Shown here piece after piece: positions 17,357-25,834 of a stretch of 49,438 nt of DNA. The translations under genes and the position numbers were made by a program. Source of the DNA: CAZSSM01 sp964609385 (GTDB lineage: Bacteria > Planctomycetota > Planctomycetia > Isosphaerales > Isosphaeraceae); contig CAZSSM010000053.1 in the NCBI GenBank assembly GCA_964609385.1, forward strand, positions 1 through 49,438, given 5' to 3'. Under the pieces are notes generated by a model, which saw only the letters and a program-made list of their open reading frames with translations, did no database searches and was not told the DNA's origin. Position 1 is the first letter of the stretch. Each line of letters begins with the position of its first letter.

Positions 17357-18569
17357 GGGAGTCAGTTCCTTCCGGAGCGTCGAAGTCATAAACGGCGCCG
17401 TCGACGACGACCCCGAGGACGCGGGTGGTGAGTTGAAGCGGGTCGCCGCTGAGGATCACCAGGTCGGCATCGAGTCCCGGCGCGATCGTGCCGATCCGAC
17501 CCGAGACGCCGAGCACCGAAGCCGCCTCGATGGTCAAGGCCCGCAAAGCGGCCTCGCGATCCAGTCCAAACCGGACGGCGAACCGCGCCTGCTCGAGCAA
17601 CTGGCGGCCCGAGAAGGCAAAGCGGATTTCCCGTTCGTGGAGCAACCCGGCCAGGTTGAGGATGGGTTCGGTCCCCTCGGTCCCGAACCCAACGGGGCGG
17701 TCCGGGAGCGGTCCGAGGATCACTGGGATCTCTCGTTCGGCTAATCGATCCAGGAATCCCGCCTTATAACCCTCTTGGGCGCCGATGAGCGTCGGCGTGA
17801 ACCGGGACTGCTCAGACATTCGGAGCAACGACTCGATATCGATGTCGGTTCGAGCGACCGCGAAGATGGGCCGATCGTCCTCCAGGCACGCGGCGATGGC
17901 TTGGAGATCCGGATCGTCGGACCCACGACGGGCAAGGTCGAGACGGCTCCGGAGGATCCAGTGGACGCCCATTCGGTTGGTCGGCATCCGGTTGTAGAGC
18001 GTGTCCGGCCGTCGTCGCGACGAGTTGCGACGAGCCGGGTCCGACGCGACGGTCATGACGAGCCCTAAATCCTCCGAGACGACCGTCGGTCCGTCGGTCG
18101 GGCTGGTAATGGCCGTCTTGATCAGTGCGGCCCGGCCGGCGAAGACGTTGTCGGTTCCCGGGAAGATCGCCGAGGCTGTGACTCCCTCTGCACGGGTTCT
18201 CCGAAACGCAGGATCGGTCGGGTCGAGCGCATCGATGACGCGAAACGCCGGTGAGACCTCGTCGGTCACCTCGTCGCCGCCGGAGACGCCCAGACGGCTG
18301 TAGGCGTCAATCAGTCCCGGCATCAGCACACAGTCATCACCCAAATCGAGGTCGACGGAGGCCGAGTCAGCCCCGTTGACGCCAACGATTGTGCCTTCGC
18401 GATCGATCGTCACTATCCCAGGGCGGAGCGGCGCCCCGTCCATCGTTAAGATCGTGCCGGCTCGGATGGTTCGGGGACGCAGGGGTTCCTCAGCAAGGGT
18501 GATCGAGGACCCATCGAGTCCCTCGACCGCAACCAGGATTCCGAGCAAAAGCAGTTGTCGTCCAAACAT
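17349..18569 (-). CDS. Amidohydrolase-fold protein lacking metal ligands
   Basis: The product has 406 residues, the shortest of the series, with a signal peptide (LLLLGILVAVEGLDGSSITLA). Scaffold motifs include PGIVTIDREGTIVGV, LMPGLIDAYSRLG with YSR in place of HxH, and the C-terminal GTIAPGLDADLVILSGDPL. The third ligand region is FAVARTD, the fourth PTLIGAQ, and the Asp region AFSGRQL. Unlike most sisters it has no acidic insert. The ATG at 18569 has AAGGGA upstream; an ATG at 18623 would add an unconserved leader. It heads a tight four-gene run with the following genes and lies 203 bases after the first amidohydrolase gene of the block. Confidence 0.83.
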   Translation of the reverse strand: MFGRQLLLLGILVAVEGLDGSSITLAEEPLRPRTIRAGTILTMDGAPLRPGIVTIDREGTIVGVNGADSASVDLDLGDDCVLMPGLIDAYSRLGVSGGDEVTDEVSPAFRVIDALDPTDPAFRRTRAEGVTASAIFPGTDNVFAGRAALIKTAITSPTDGPTVVSEDLGLVMTVASDPARRNSSRRRPDTLYNRMPTNRMGVHWILRSRLDLARRGSDDPDLQAIAACLEDDRPIFAVARTDIDIESLLRMSEQSRFTPTLIGAQEGYKAGFLDRLAEREIPVILGPLPDRPVGFGTEGTEPILNLAGLLHEREIRFAFSGRQLLEQARFAVRFGLDREAALRALTIEAASVLGVSGRIGTIAPGLDADLVILSGDPLQLTTRVLGVVVDGAVYDFDAPEGTDSHD

Positions 18570-18772
18570 CAAGGGTCCCTTGACCTCCGGTGTGGTGGAT
18601 TGCGACCGATAATGTGCCAGCATGTGAGGGTGGTTTAGCGCTCAGAAGATTGACATGTCTCGTAGAGAATGGCTGTTCCATCGTGCTGAGCGACTCGCAC
18701 TTGTGAGATGATTCATGGTCTCCGGTGGCGGACGCGATAGACACAACAGAGGAGGGGACATTCCCCATTGTT

Positions 18773-21403
18773 TTAGGGTGTGTCGACGGTCACAAGACGC
18801 CCTGCAACGATCCGTGCGATGGGCTCGTTGGCGGTGTTGAGCGGCGACCCGTTCCAGATGATCAGATCGGCCGAGCGTCCCGCCTGTAACGCGATGCCAT
18901 CGTCTTGCCAGCCAGCCGTCCTAACCCCGTCGGATGTCAGTCCGCGCAGCGCCGACTCGATCGGCAGACCGGCAGCAACCAGGAGTGCAGCGGTTCGCCG
19001 GATCGCCTCGGCCGAACCACTGAAGCCGAGCGGGATCCCGCGACGGGAAAGCGTGACAATTTCATCGCGGAGGATTGTCGAGTCGCCCACGCCAATCGGC
19101 TCGACGATCAAGCCAACGCCGAGCGATGCCAACGGGTCGGCGAACAATGCGGGATGCTCGACCCCAATCAACGAGGCACGCAGCGAATACGACTCGATCA
19201 GCCGAAGAGCGTTGCCAACTTCGGCAGCACCCTCGGCACGCAGAATCACGGGCGTTTCCCCACGGACGATCGACCGAATCAACTGACGACGCTGTTCGGC
19301 AAGGGCCGAGGCGACCGGCGTAGGCAGATCGAGCCGGATCTCCGATTGTGCCCGCCCGGCCATCCAATCGTCCAAGCAGCGATACTGCTCGGCCAGGCTG
19401 GACGGGTAACGCGCATTGGATCGACCCTCGTTGCTAAGCACCAACAGGCAGGCCAGTTCGGCCTCGGCGATCAAGTCGTTGGCGCCGAGCTGGATCAAAG
19501 CGGATCGTCCAGCGATCAGACTGGTTTCGGCTGGAGCCAAGACGACGTTGAGAAACCCAGCTTCGAGGTAGTCATCGAGGATCTCGTCGTCGGGGTCGAA
19601 GGCGTCGATCGCCCGAATGTGCCCCCCGTCCGAATCTGTCGAGCTTGTCAGGTTGGCCTCGGCACCGAGTGACGTGCGGGCAGCCACCAACCCCGGTGTG
19701 ATCGGAGCATCACGGAGATCGAACTGAGCGATCTCGGGACCGACCTCACGAACCGTACCGATCGCGGTGACCCGGCCGTCCTCGATCAGGATCTGACCGG
19801 GGGCGTACTGGCCGTTGGACCCGAGGATCCGGGTCGATTCGAGCACGAATCGTGCCGGCAAGGCTTCGGGAAAGATCTTCTCCAGTTTCACATCGGGGCC
19901 GGACTCGTCGAGGTCAACCAGAGCAATCTCGGAGTTGCCTTTGTTGTGGAAGAGCAAGCGTCCTTGAGACACGACGAGCCGCGTCGGGCTCGAGGGATCA
20001 AGCGGATCGCCCTCAAAGGCGGCTAGATCGGCGACCCGTCCCACAGCAATGGAGCCGAGTTGGTCGGCGGCCCCCACGATTTCGGCCGCGTCACGGGTCA
20101 AGGCGCGAAGGATGCTGCTGCGGTCCAGCCCACGACGGACCGCCTCAGCGGCATGGAACCGAAGCATCTGCGAACCGGCTGGTATGCGGCTGAAGCTCCC
20201 AAACGCCCAACGGCTGTCCGTCGCGAGGAACGTCGAGGGCCACGAGTCGTTCCGCTCATCGAGGTCGCCCGGCAACGAGTCCTCCAGCAAGAGCCAAGGG
20301 CCCAGCACCAAGGGGAAGCGTCGCCCCTGTAACTGCTCGGCCAACGCGCCAGGTCGGCTGACCCCATCAAGGATCAGGCGGATCTCCGGATAATCTTCGA
20401 GGAGGGCCAGAGCGTTGGCCAGAGCGTCTGTCCGATGCGCCTCGAGTCGAAGAGGGACATCGCCGGAGACTACGCGGGCCAAGAATTCCTTGGCTGGGTC
20501 GTAGTCGGGTTTTTCGACCGGCTTCTTCTCATCCGATTCCGACTTTTCTGACTCGGCCTTCTCGTCGGTGTCTTCGTCTTGCTCCGCATCCTCCTCGGAC
20601 TCGTCGGTATCATCCGTGGGCTCATCCCCGTCGGAATCCTCTTCATCGGATTCCGGTGTATCAGAGTCATCGCGATCATCACTCGACGGATCGGTCTCGG
20701 AGTCCTCTTCCTGAGCCTCTCGATAGGCCTCCCAGGCCTCGGCATACTCTTTGGCGGCCTTGAACGAGGCCTTGAGCTGGTCGAGCTGTCGGTATCGGAG
20801 CAGGCTGTTCCCCGTGCTCGATCCGATTCCGAGCGAAGCTTGGGCACTCGCGTCGGCCCGGATCACGAGATCCTCGACGGTTCCATTGCTCGGACCGACG
20901 CGGATCACAGCGCCGCGTCCACCGAGTCGTCCTGTCGGGGCAGGTTGAAGGTAGATCGCCGTCACCCCCTGGGTGATCACCTCACGCCAATCTTCCTGGT
21001 ACGGATTGACGCCATCGAGCACGTTGAGGTTGCCGCTAGTTCCACCCTGTCTAAGGGAGTCCGCACTCAGACCGAGGGTTGATCGACAATCGATTAGGCC
21101 GGGCACGATGGTCCAGCCGTTCGCATCAATGGTCGTGATGCCCTTGGGAACCTCGACATCCACGACCGGGCCGATCGCTACGACCTTTCCGTCACGAATC
21201 ACCAACGTTCCAGTCAGGTCGCCTCGGTCCGATTGGGTCTTGAATTGGCCGTTGACCAAGGCCAAGTCGGCCAGATCCTGACCGAGTGCCAAGCCGGACA
21301 CCAAGAAGCCGACTAAGACCACAAGAGCCATGATCAAGACTCTCAGTCGTCGGTTGCCGACATTCCTCTCCAAAGGTGTGCGACGGTGGATGCCGCGAGG
21401 CAT
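18773..21403 (-). CDS. Tandem double amidohydrolase-fold protein, both sites degenerate
   Basis: The product has about 876 residues: an export segment (LIMALVVLVGFLVSGLALGQ), then two amidohydrolase-fold domains split near the middle. Domain 1 reads RST at the HxH position (PGLIDCRSTLG), domain 2 reads RTS (PGLVAARTSLG). Third and fourth positions read LRLEAHR and LILDGVS, then VILRAEG and ASLIGVE. Domain 1 carries a long Asp/Glu/Ser insert after EYAEAWEAYREAQ. Both closing motifs are present (GSIAVGRVADLAAFEGDPL; ALQAGRSADLIIWNGSPL). The start is uncertain: ATG at 21403 gives a basic n-region before the hydrophobic segment, with alternatives at 21331, 21433 and 21592. As the most upstream gene of the minus block it probably follows the main promoter. 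Confidence 0.8.
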   Translation of the reverse strand: MPRGIHRRTPLERNVGNRRLRVLIMALVVLVGFLVSGLALGQDLADLALVNGQFKTQSDRGDLTGTLVIRDGKVVAIGPVVDVEVPKGITTIDANGWTIVPGLIDCRSTLGLSADSLRQGGTSGNLNVLDGVNPYQEDWREVITQGVTAIYLQPAPTGRLGGRGAVIRVGPSNGTVEDLVIRADASAQASLGIGSSTGNSLLRYRQLDQLKASFKAAKEYAEAWEAYREAQEEDSETDPSSDDRDDSDTPESDEEDSDGDEPTDDTDESEEDAEQDEDTDEKAESEKSESDEKKPVEKPDYDPAKEFLARVVSGDVPLRLEAHRTDALANALALLEDYPEIRLILDGVSRPGALAEQLQGRRFPLVLGPWLLLEDSLPGDLDERNDSWPSTFLATDSRWAFGSFSRIPAGSQMLRFHAAEAVRRGLDRSSILRALTRDAAEIVGAADQLGSIAVGRVADLAAFEGDPLDPSSPTRLVVSQGRLLFHNKGNSEIALVDLDESGPDVKLEKIFPEALPARFVLESTRILGSNGQYAPGQILIEDGRVTAIGTVREVGPEIAQFDLRDAPITPGLVAARTSLGAEANLTSSTDSDGGHIRAIDAFDPDDEILDDYLEAGFLNVVLAPAETSLIAGRSALIQLGANDLIAEAELACLLVLSNEGRSNARYPSSLAEQYRCLDDWMAGRAQSEIRLDLPTPVASALAEQRRQLIRSIVRGETPVILRAEGAAEVGNALRLIESYSLRASLIGVEHPALFADPLASLGVGLIVEPIGVGDSTILRDEIVTLSRRGIPLGFSGSAEAIRRTAALLVAAGLPIESALRGLTSDGVRTAGWQDDGIALQAGRSADLIIWNGSPLNTANEPIARIVAGRLVTVDTP

Positions 21404-21785
21404 GCCCCACCAAAACCTGTGACCGACTCGCATGGGGGTGAATCTCGAAAACGTTGGCGTCGAACGGAAGGACGTGATCGATGGGTCGATCGAAATCGAC
21501 GGCCGATCATCGTGGAGCTTCAATCGGTCGTAGATGGGAGAGGAAAGCGACCGAGAACGTTGATTGTTCAGCAGCCGTGAAGACGCTGTCAAGCATCTCG
21601 CTTCAGAGAGGATCGGGAAACCAGCAAATCCCTCGCAAACGTGCGGATCACAACGGTTGGGTTGTCCCGTTCAGTCTTTCCCCGGCTATGATCATCAGCG
21701 ACGATTTCGTTCGAGCAGGTCCAAGAACGCATCACGCCCTCGGACCGAATCGGTCGAAATCTGGCATAGAAATGGATTCAATGAC
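21404..21785. other. Spacer upstream of the amidohydrolase block
   Basis: No supported gene. Transcription of the amidohydrolase block must start here or just inside, and the sulfatase gene on the same strand ends at 21786. I did not find a clear -10/-35 pair or terminator hairpin with a T run. Confidence 0.4.
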
Positions 21786-23300
21786 TCAATTGTTATCAGA
21801 AACGCGTCCTGGTTGACGGATCGCCGATCCGATCACGCCAGTCCTCGAGTCACCAAGCTGCTCACGGAAACGCTCGGCGAGCCTTCGAAGTCTCAGGACG
21901 ATCTCCGGATGATCCGAAGATCGGTCAACCGACTCTCCAGCATCGTCCTCGAGATCAAACAGGGCCCATTCGATCTGCTCCGACTTGTAGGGACTGGGAC
22001 GTCCCCCCGAGCCTGGCTCTCCAGCCAAGCTTCGGTACTCGTGGGGGAAATGCAGTTTCCAACGGCCGGCTCGGAGGGCTTGGAGTTCCCCGCCCCAGTA
22101 GAACGCCAAGGCGTCATGGGGGATGGCGGTGCTCCCGTCGAAGATCCAAGGGGACAGGTCGACCCCGTCGATGGGGTGTGTGGGCAACGGCGCGTCGACC
22201 AGCGCGGCGATGGTGGGTAATAGATCGATCGTCATCGCCGGCGCAGACTGAGTCGTGCCTGGACCGATCCGGCCCGGCCACCACATCAAACAGGGGACAC
22301 GGACCCCGCCGTCGAAGCTGGTTCCCTTCCCCTCGCGGAGTGGTTCGGCCGATCCGGCATGGTCACCGTAGGAGAGCCAAGGGCCGTTGTCGGAGGCGAA
22401 GATCACGAGGGTTCGCTCGTCTAGTCTGAGCCGCTCCAAGGTGTCGAGGATCTTGCCGACCGAGTCGTCGACTTCGCCGATCACATCGCCGTAAAGGCCC
22501 TGCTCGGTTCGTCCCACGAACGACTCGGAGGCGAATAAGGGGACGTGGGGCATATTGTGCGCCAGGTAGACGAAGAACGGCTCGTTCGCATGTGTCTCGA
22601 TAAACTGGACCGTTCGCTCCGCGTAAGCGCCAGTCAATCGCGTCTGATCCGGATTGGTCTCAATGACCTCTTCCCCCTCGATCAAGGGAAGCGGGGGAAA
22701 GTTCGGGTTGGTCGGGTGGAACGGCCACATGTCGTTGGAGTAGGGCAGGCCGTAGTACTCCTCGAACCCGTGCCGGGTGGGCAGGAACGGCTCGCGATGA
22801 CCCAGGTGCCACTTGCCATAGATGGCCGTCCGGTATCCCCGGTCACGGAGCAGTTCGGCGAGCGTGGTCTCTGATTCGGCAATCCCGACCTTCGATCCAG
22901 GCCCGAGCGCTCCTCGGATACCGATTCGATTGGGATAGCAGCCGGTCAACAACGCCGCTCGACTGGCCGAGCAGACCGCCTGAGCGACGTAGAAATCGGT
23001 CCAACGCATCCCCTCGGCGGCCATCCGATCGAGGTTCGGCGTCGCGAACGTCGACGCTCCGTAGCATCCCAAATCGGCATATCCTTGATCGTCTGTATAG
23101 ATCAAAACGACGTTCGGAAGCACGTCGCCCTGCGGTGGCTGGGACTCCTCGACAGCCCATGCTTCACGGATGAGCACTGCCCCGAGAACCGCCATAAGTG
23201 CCCATCTGATCCACGTTGCCGAGTATCCCTCCTTGCGAAAAGCGAGGACAATCGGCGTGCACAGCGATTGAGAGGACGGAAGACCAGATCTCGTCGTCAT
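21786..23300 (-). CDS. Exported arylsulfatase (formylglycine type)
   Basis: The product has 504 residues with a hydrophobic export segment (WALMAVLGAVLIREAWA). The sulfatase site is complete: the Ca2+-binding Asp pair in YTDDQGYADLG at about 69-71, the formylglycine precursor Cys110 in CSASR followed by AALLTGCYPNR, GKWHLGH, and the SDNG motif. It resembles family S1 arylsulfatases of the ARSA/GALNS kind. It hydrolyses sulfate esters, probably on glycans, and needs conversion of Cys110 by a formylglycine-generating enzyme not encoded here. The ATG at 23300 has GGGAG 6 bases upstream; the frame is open much further but without family similarity. It is divergent from the regulator gene beginning at 23500. 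Confidence 0.92.
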   Translation of the reverse strand: MTTRSGLPSSQSLCTPIVLAFRKEGYSATWIRWALMAVLGAVLIREAWAVEESQPPQGDVLPNVVLIYTDDQGYADLGCYGASTFATPNLDRMAAEGMRWTDFYVAQAVCSASRAALLTGCYPNRIGIRGALGPGSKVGIAESETTLAELLRDRGYRTAIYGKWHLGHREPFLPTRHGFEEYYGLPYSNDMWPFHPTNPNFPPLPLIEGEEVIETNPDQTRLTGAYAERTVQFIETHANEPFFVYLAHNMPHVPLFASESFVGRTEQGLYGDVIGEVDDSVGKILDTLERLRLDERTLVIFASDNGPWLSYGDHAGSAEPLREGKGTSFDGGVRVPCLMWWPGRIGPGTTQSAPAMTIDLLPTIAALVDAPLPTHPIDGVDLSPWIFDGSTAIPHDALAFYWGGELQALRAGRWKLHFPHEYRSLAGEPGSGGRPSPYKSEQIEWALFDLEDDAGESVDRSSDHPEIVLRLRRLAERFREQLGDSRTGVIGSAIRQPGRVSDNN

Positions 23301-23499
23301 GGGACGCTCCCGCATCAGCAATGAACCGGAATCGCTTGATCGGAACCAATCCGGTCGGCTCCTCGACTGGATGCTCCACCTTACGCGCTCATGGACTCGA
23401 GAGATACCGGGCCATTTTGAAGAACAGCCTTGGATTCTATGCTCCTCGAAGATCTCATCGATTCCGCAACCAACACTTAACCACGACGAGGAGGTCATG

Positions 23500-24522
23500 A
23501 TGTTGAACCAGACCGGATCCGCTTGTTCGGATTTGATCGTTGAGCTCGATCCCCCCGGCCTCAACGGACGAGAGGACCATGGTCGGTCGAACCCTCGAAT
23601 CCTGGTCGTGGACGACTCGGCAACGACACGGTGCTCACTCGCTAGACTGCTGGAATCGCAACTGGTTTGCAGTGTGGTGACCGCGGATAACGTCGATCAT
23701 GCCATTAAGGTGATTGAGGCGGACACCGCCATCCAGATGGTCCTGACGGACCTGATCATGCCGGATCGCGATGGGCTCGAACTGGTTCAATACGTGCGCC
23801 AGAATCATCCGCAGATCCCCGTTATGCTTATGACTGGACGGGGTAACGAAGAGATCGCCATGAAGGCCCTGATGGCCGGCGCGATCAGCTACGTCCCCAA
23901 ACGAAATCTCAACGACCATCTGGTCCCGATCCTTCTGCCAATCCTCGAGAACCTCCGGCAGACAAGTGACCGCAACGCGATCCGCAGTTGTCTCGACACG
24001 ATCGAGATGACCTTTGTGATTGGGAACCGATTGAACCTGATATCCAGCCTCATCGCGTACATGCGAGGGCTTATCGAGCCGTTCGATTTCCTCGACGAAA
24101 CGATCCTCAACCGTTGCGACCTCTGCCTACACGAAGCGCTTATGAATGCGATCGTGCATGGCAACCTCGAGATCGATTCTGCGGTCCGCCGACTGGCTGA
24201 CGAGCGAATTTACCATCGATTGATCGAGCAGCGATGCCGGGACTTGCAATACGCCGCGCGGCGGGTCACGGTAACCCTCAAGGCCAATCGAGACCATGTT
24301 TGCTACAAGGTCGAGGACCAAGGGCCGGGATTCGACCCGACGAGACTCCCATGCCCAAGCGATCCGGCCAACCTGGAACTTACCAGCGGGCGTGGACTCT
24401 TCTTGATCCGCACGTTCATGGACGAAGTCCAGTTCGGTCCGCGTGGGGTCCCGATCACGATGATCAAGCATCGACCATCACTCGAATCCGATACACCATT
24501 GGAAGCCGGGTACAAGGACTGA
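23500..24522 (+). CDS. Receiver-HATPase fusion regulator (anti-sigma kinase-like)
   Basis: The product has 340 residues. An N-terminal receiver domain (about 33-152) has the VVDD acidic pair, phospho-acceptor Asp84 in LTDLIMP and Lys134. After a linker, a GHKL ATPase domain (about 200-325) shows the N box HEALMNAIVHGN (212-222), DQGPGF (273-278) and SGRGL (296-300). No His-containing dimerisation domain is present, so this is not a classic histidine kinase. The ATPase resembles the RsbW/SpoIIAB group of serine kinases and anti-sigma factors. Likely role: phosphorylation of the receiver controls binding of a sigma factor or anti-anti-sigma partner. The second of two adjacent ATGs (23500) is best spaced from GGAGG. 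Confidence 0.88.
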   Translation: MLNQTGSACSDLIVELDPPGLNGREDHGRSNPRILVVDDSATTRCSLARLLESQLVCSVVTADNVDHAIKVIEADTAIQMVLTDLIMPDRDGLELVQYVRQNHPQIPVMLMTGRGNEEIAMKALMAGAISYVPKRNLNDHLVPILLPILENLRQTSDRNAIRSCLDTIEMTFVIGNRLNLISSLIAYMRGLIEPFDFLDETILNRCDLCLHEALMNAIVHGNLEIDSAVRRLADERIYHRLIEQRCRDLQYAARRVTVTLKANRDHVCYKVEDQGPGFDPTRLPCPSDPANLELTSGRGLFLIRTFMDEVQFGPRGVPITMIKHRPSLESDTPLEAGYKD

Positions 24523-24585
24523 TCGATGTAGAAGGTCGGGGCAACGAGCGGACCGCCGTCGACCTGGAATGACGGTTCGACTGGC

Positions 24586-25764
24586 TCACGCGTTGACGAA
24601 GCGTTCGGCCACCCGCTCGGTCAATCCGAAGCTGAGCGTCATTCCCGCACCGCCGAGGCCTAGCACAATCACCGCGCCATCCTCAGCGGTCCGCACGGCG
24701 AAGGGCCGCTCTCGATGCTTTATGTAGATTCCGTGCCATCGCGACGCGATTCTGAGCGGCTCAGGGACGTCGAGGAACGTCTGAAGATAGTTGAGGATCA
24801 ACCCGTCGACCTCGTCCTTATCGAACGGCTCAATCGTCTCGCCGTACTCGTGCGAGTCGCCGAGAACCAACTCACCTCGGCCGTTTTGAGAGGCCATCAC
24901 GTGGATTCCGAAGGCGTCGTATTCAGGATTCTCCCGAGCGACCCGACGCTTCAGGTCGGCCACGCTCGGGCAGTCAGCGAACGATGAATAGTGTCGGAGC
25001 GTCAGCCCACCGGCCAACATCGGACCGAGACGCCAACCGTTGGCACACGGAGCGCTCCGAAGCATCTGGAGCTTGCACGGGACCACCGGCTCGGATTCGA
25101 AGACCTCGGGATAGAGCAACCGCGTCTCGTGACCCGAACAAACGACCAAGCGACCCGCTCGCCAATCGCGTCCGCCGGCATGAATCCTGGGAGAATCGTA
25201 GTCAGTCACTGAGGTCCCGAAAGCGAAGCCGACGCCAAAGGTAGTGGCCAGCCATTGGGGAAGCTCGGCCACCACCTCACGCGGATCGACACAGACTTCC
25301 GAAGGGCTGTACAACGCCCGCTTTAGTCCGTCGCGACGAACCGCACGCGTTCGTCGACCGATCGTCTCAGCATCGAGCAGTTCGAGTTCGTCATCAGTGT
25401 GTCTTGGGTCACGAACGAACTCCTCAAGCACCTGGGCCTCGTCGTCGTGATAGGCCAGGTGAAGCGAGCCGACGGGATCGTGCCAGATACCTGTTCGCTG
25501 CAAGATTTCCCGCCAGTGTTCCAGACTCCGAAGCGCCAGGTCACGGAACTCACCGGCCGGCTGCCCGATTGGCCAGAGCATCCCGAAGTTGCGGATTGAA
25601 GCCCCTTCAGCCCTCGCGTGACGCTCGAAGACGACCACCGAGAGGCCGCGACGTGCCAAGTGATAGGCTTGGGCCAGTCCGATAATCCCCGCGCCGACGA
25701 TCGCCACATCGTAGGTCCGCTCTGGGTCAGCGTTGAGAAACAACGGGTCGTTCCACGATGTCAT
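24586..25764 (-). CDS. TIGR03364-like FAD-dependent oxidoreductase (HpnW type)
   Basis: The product has 392 residues and is cytosolic. A Rossmann FAD-binding start has GAGIIG at 24-29 and the Glu of VVFERH closing the fold. RNFGMLWPIGQ is characteristic of TIGR03364 (HpnW-type) DAO-family oxidases, which oxidise amines and are associated with aminophosphonate use. The C-terminal GLGGAGMTLSFGL completes the FAD site. No phosphonatase-like hydrolase or phosphonate transporter is in the window, so the substrate here is open. The ATG at 25764 starts just before the domain; upstream in-frame sequence overlaps the prepilin peptidase tail and is rejected. It follows that gene by 70 bases on the same strand. 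Confidence 0.85.
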   Translation of the reverse strand: MTSWNDPLFLNADPERTYDVAIVGAGIIGLAQAYHLARRGLSVVVFERHARAEGASIRNFGMLWPIGQPAGEFRDLALRSLEHWREILQRTGIWHDPVGSLHLAYHDDEAQVLEEFVRDPRHTDDELELLDAETIGRRTRAVRRDGLKRALYSPSEVCVDPREVVAELPQWLATTFGVGFAFGTSVTDYDSPRIHAGGRDWRAGRLVVCSGHETRLLYPEVFESEPVVPCKLQMLRSAPCANGWRLGPMLAGGLTLRHYSSFADCPSVADLKRRVARENPEYDAFGIHVMASQNGRGELVLGDSHEYGETIEPFDKDEVDGLILNYLQTFLDVPEPLRIASRWHGIYIKHRERPFAVRTAEDGAVIVLGLGGAGMTLSFGLTERVAERFVNA

Positions 25765-25834
25765 CGATCGGACTCGCTCGGCGATCGGGGTGTTCGAGAT
25801 GGGAATGGCGGGGATCGGCTTGGGATCGATCCGC

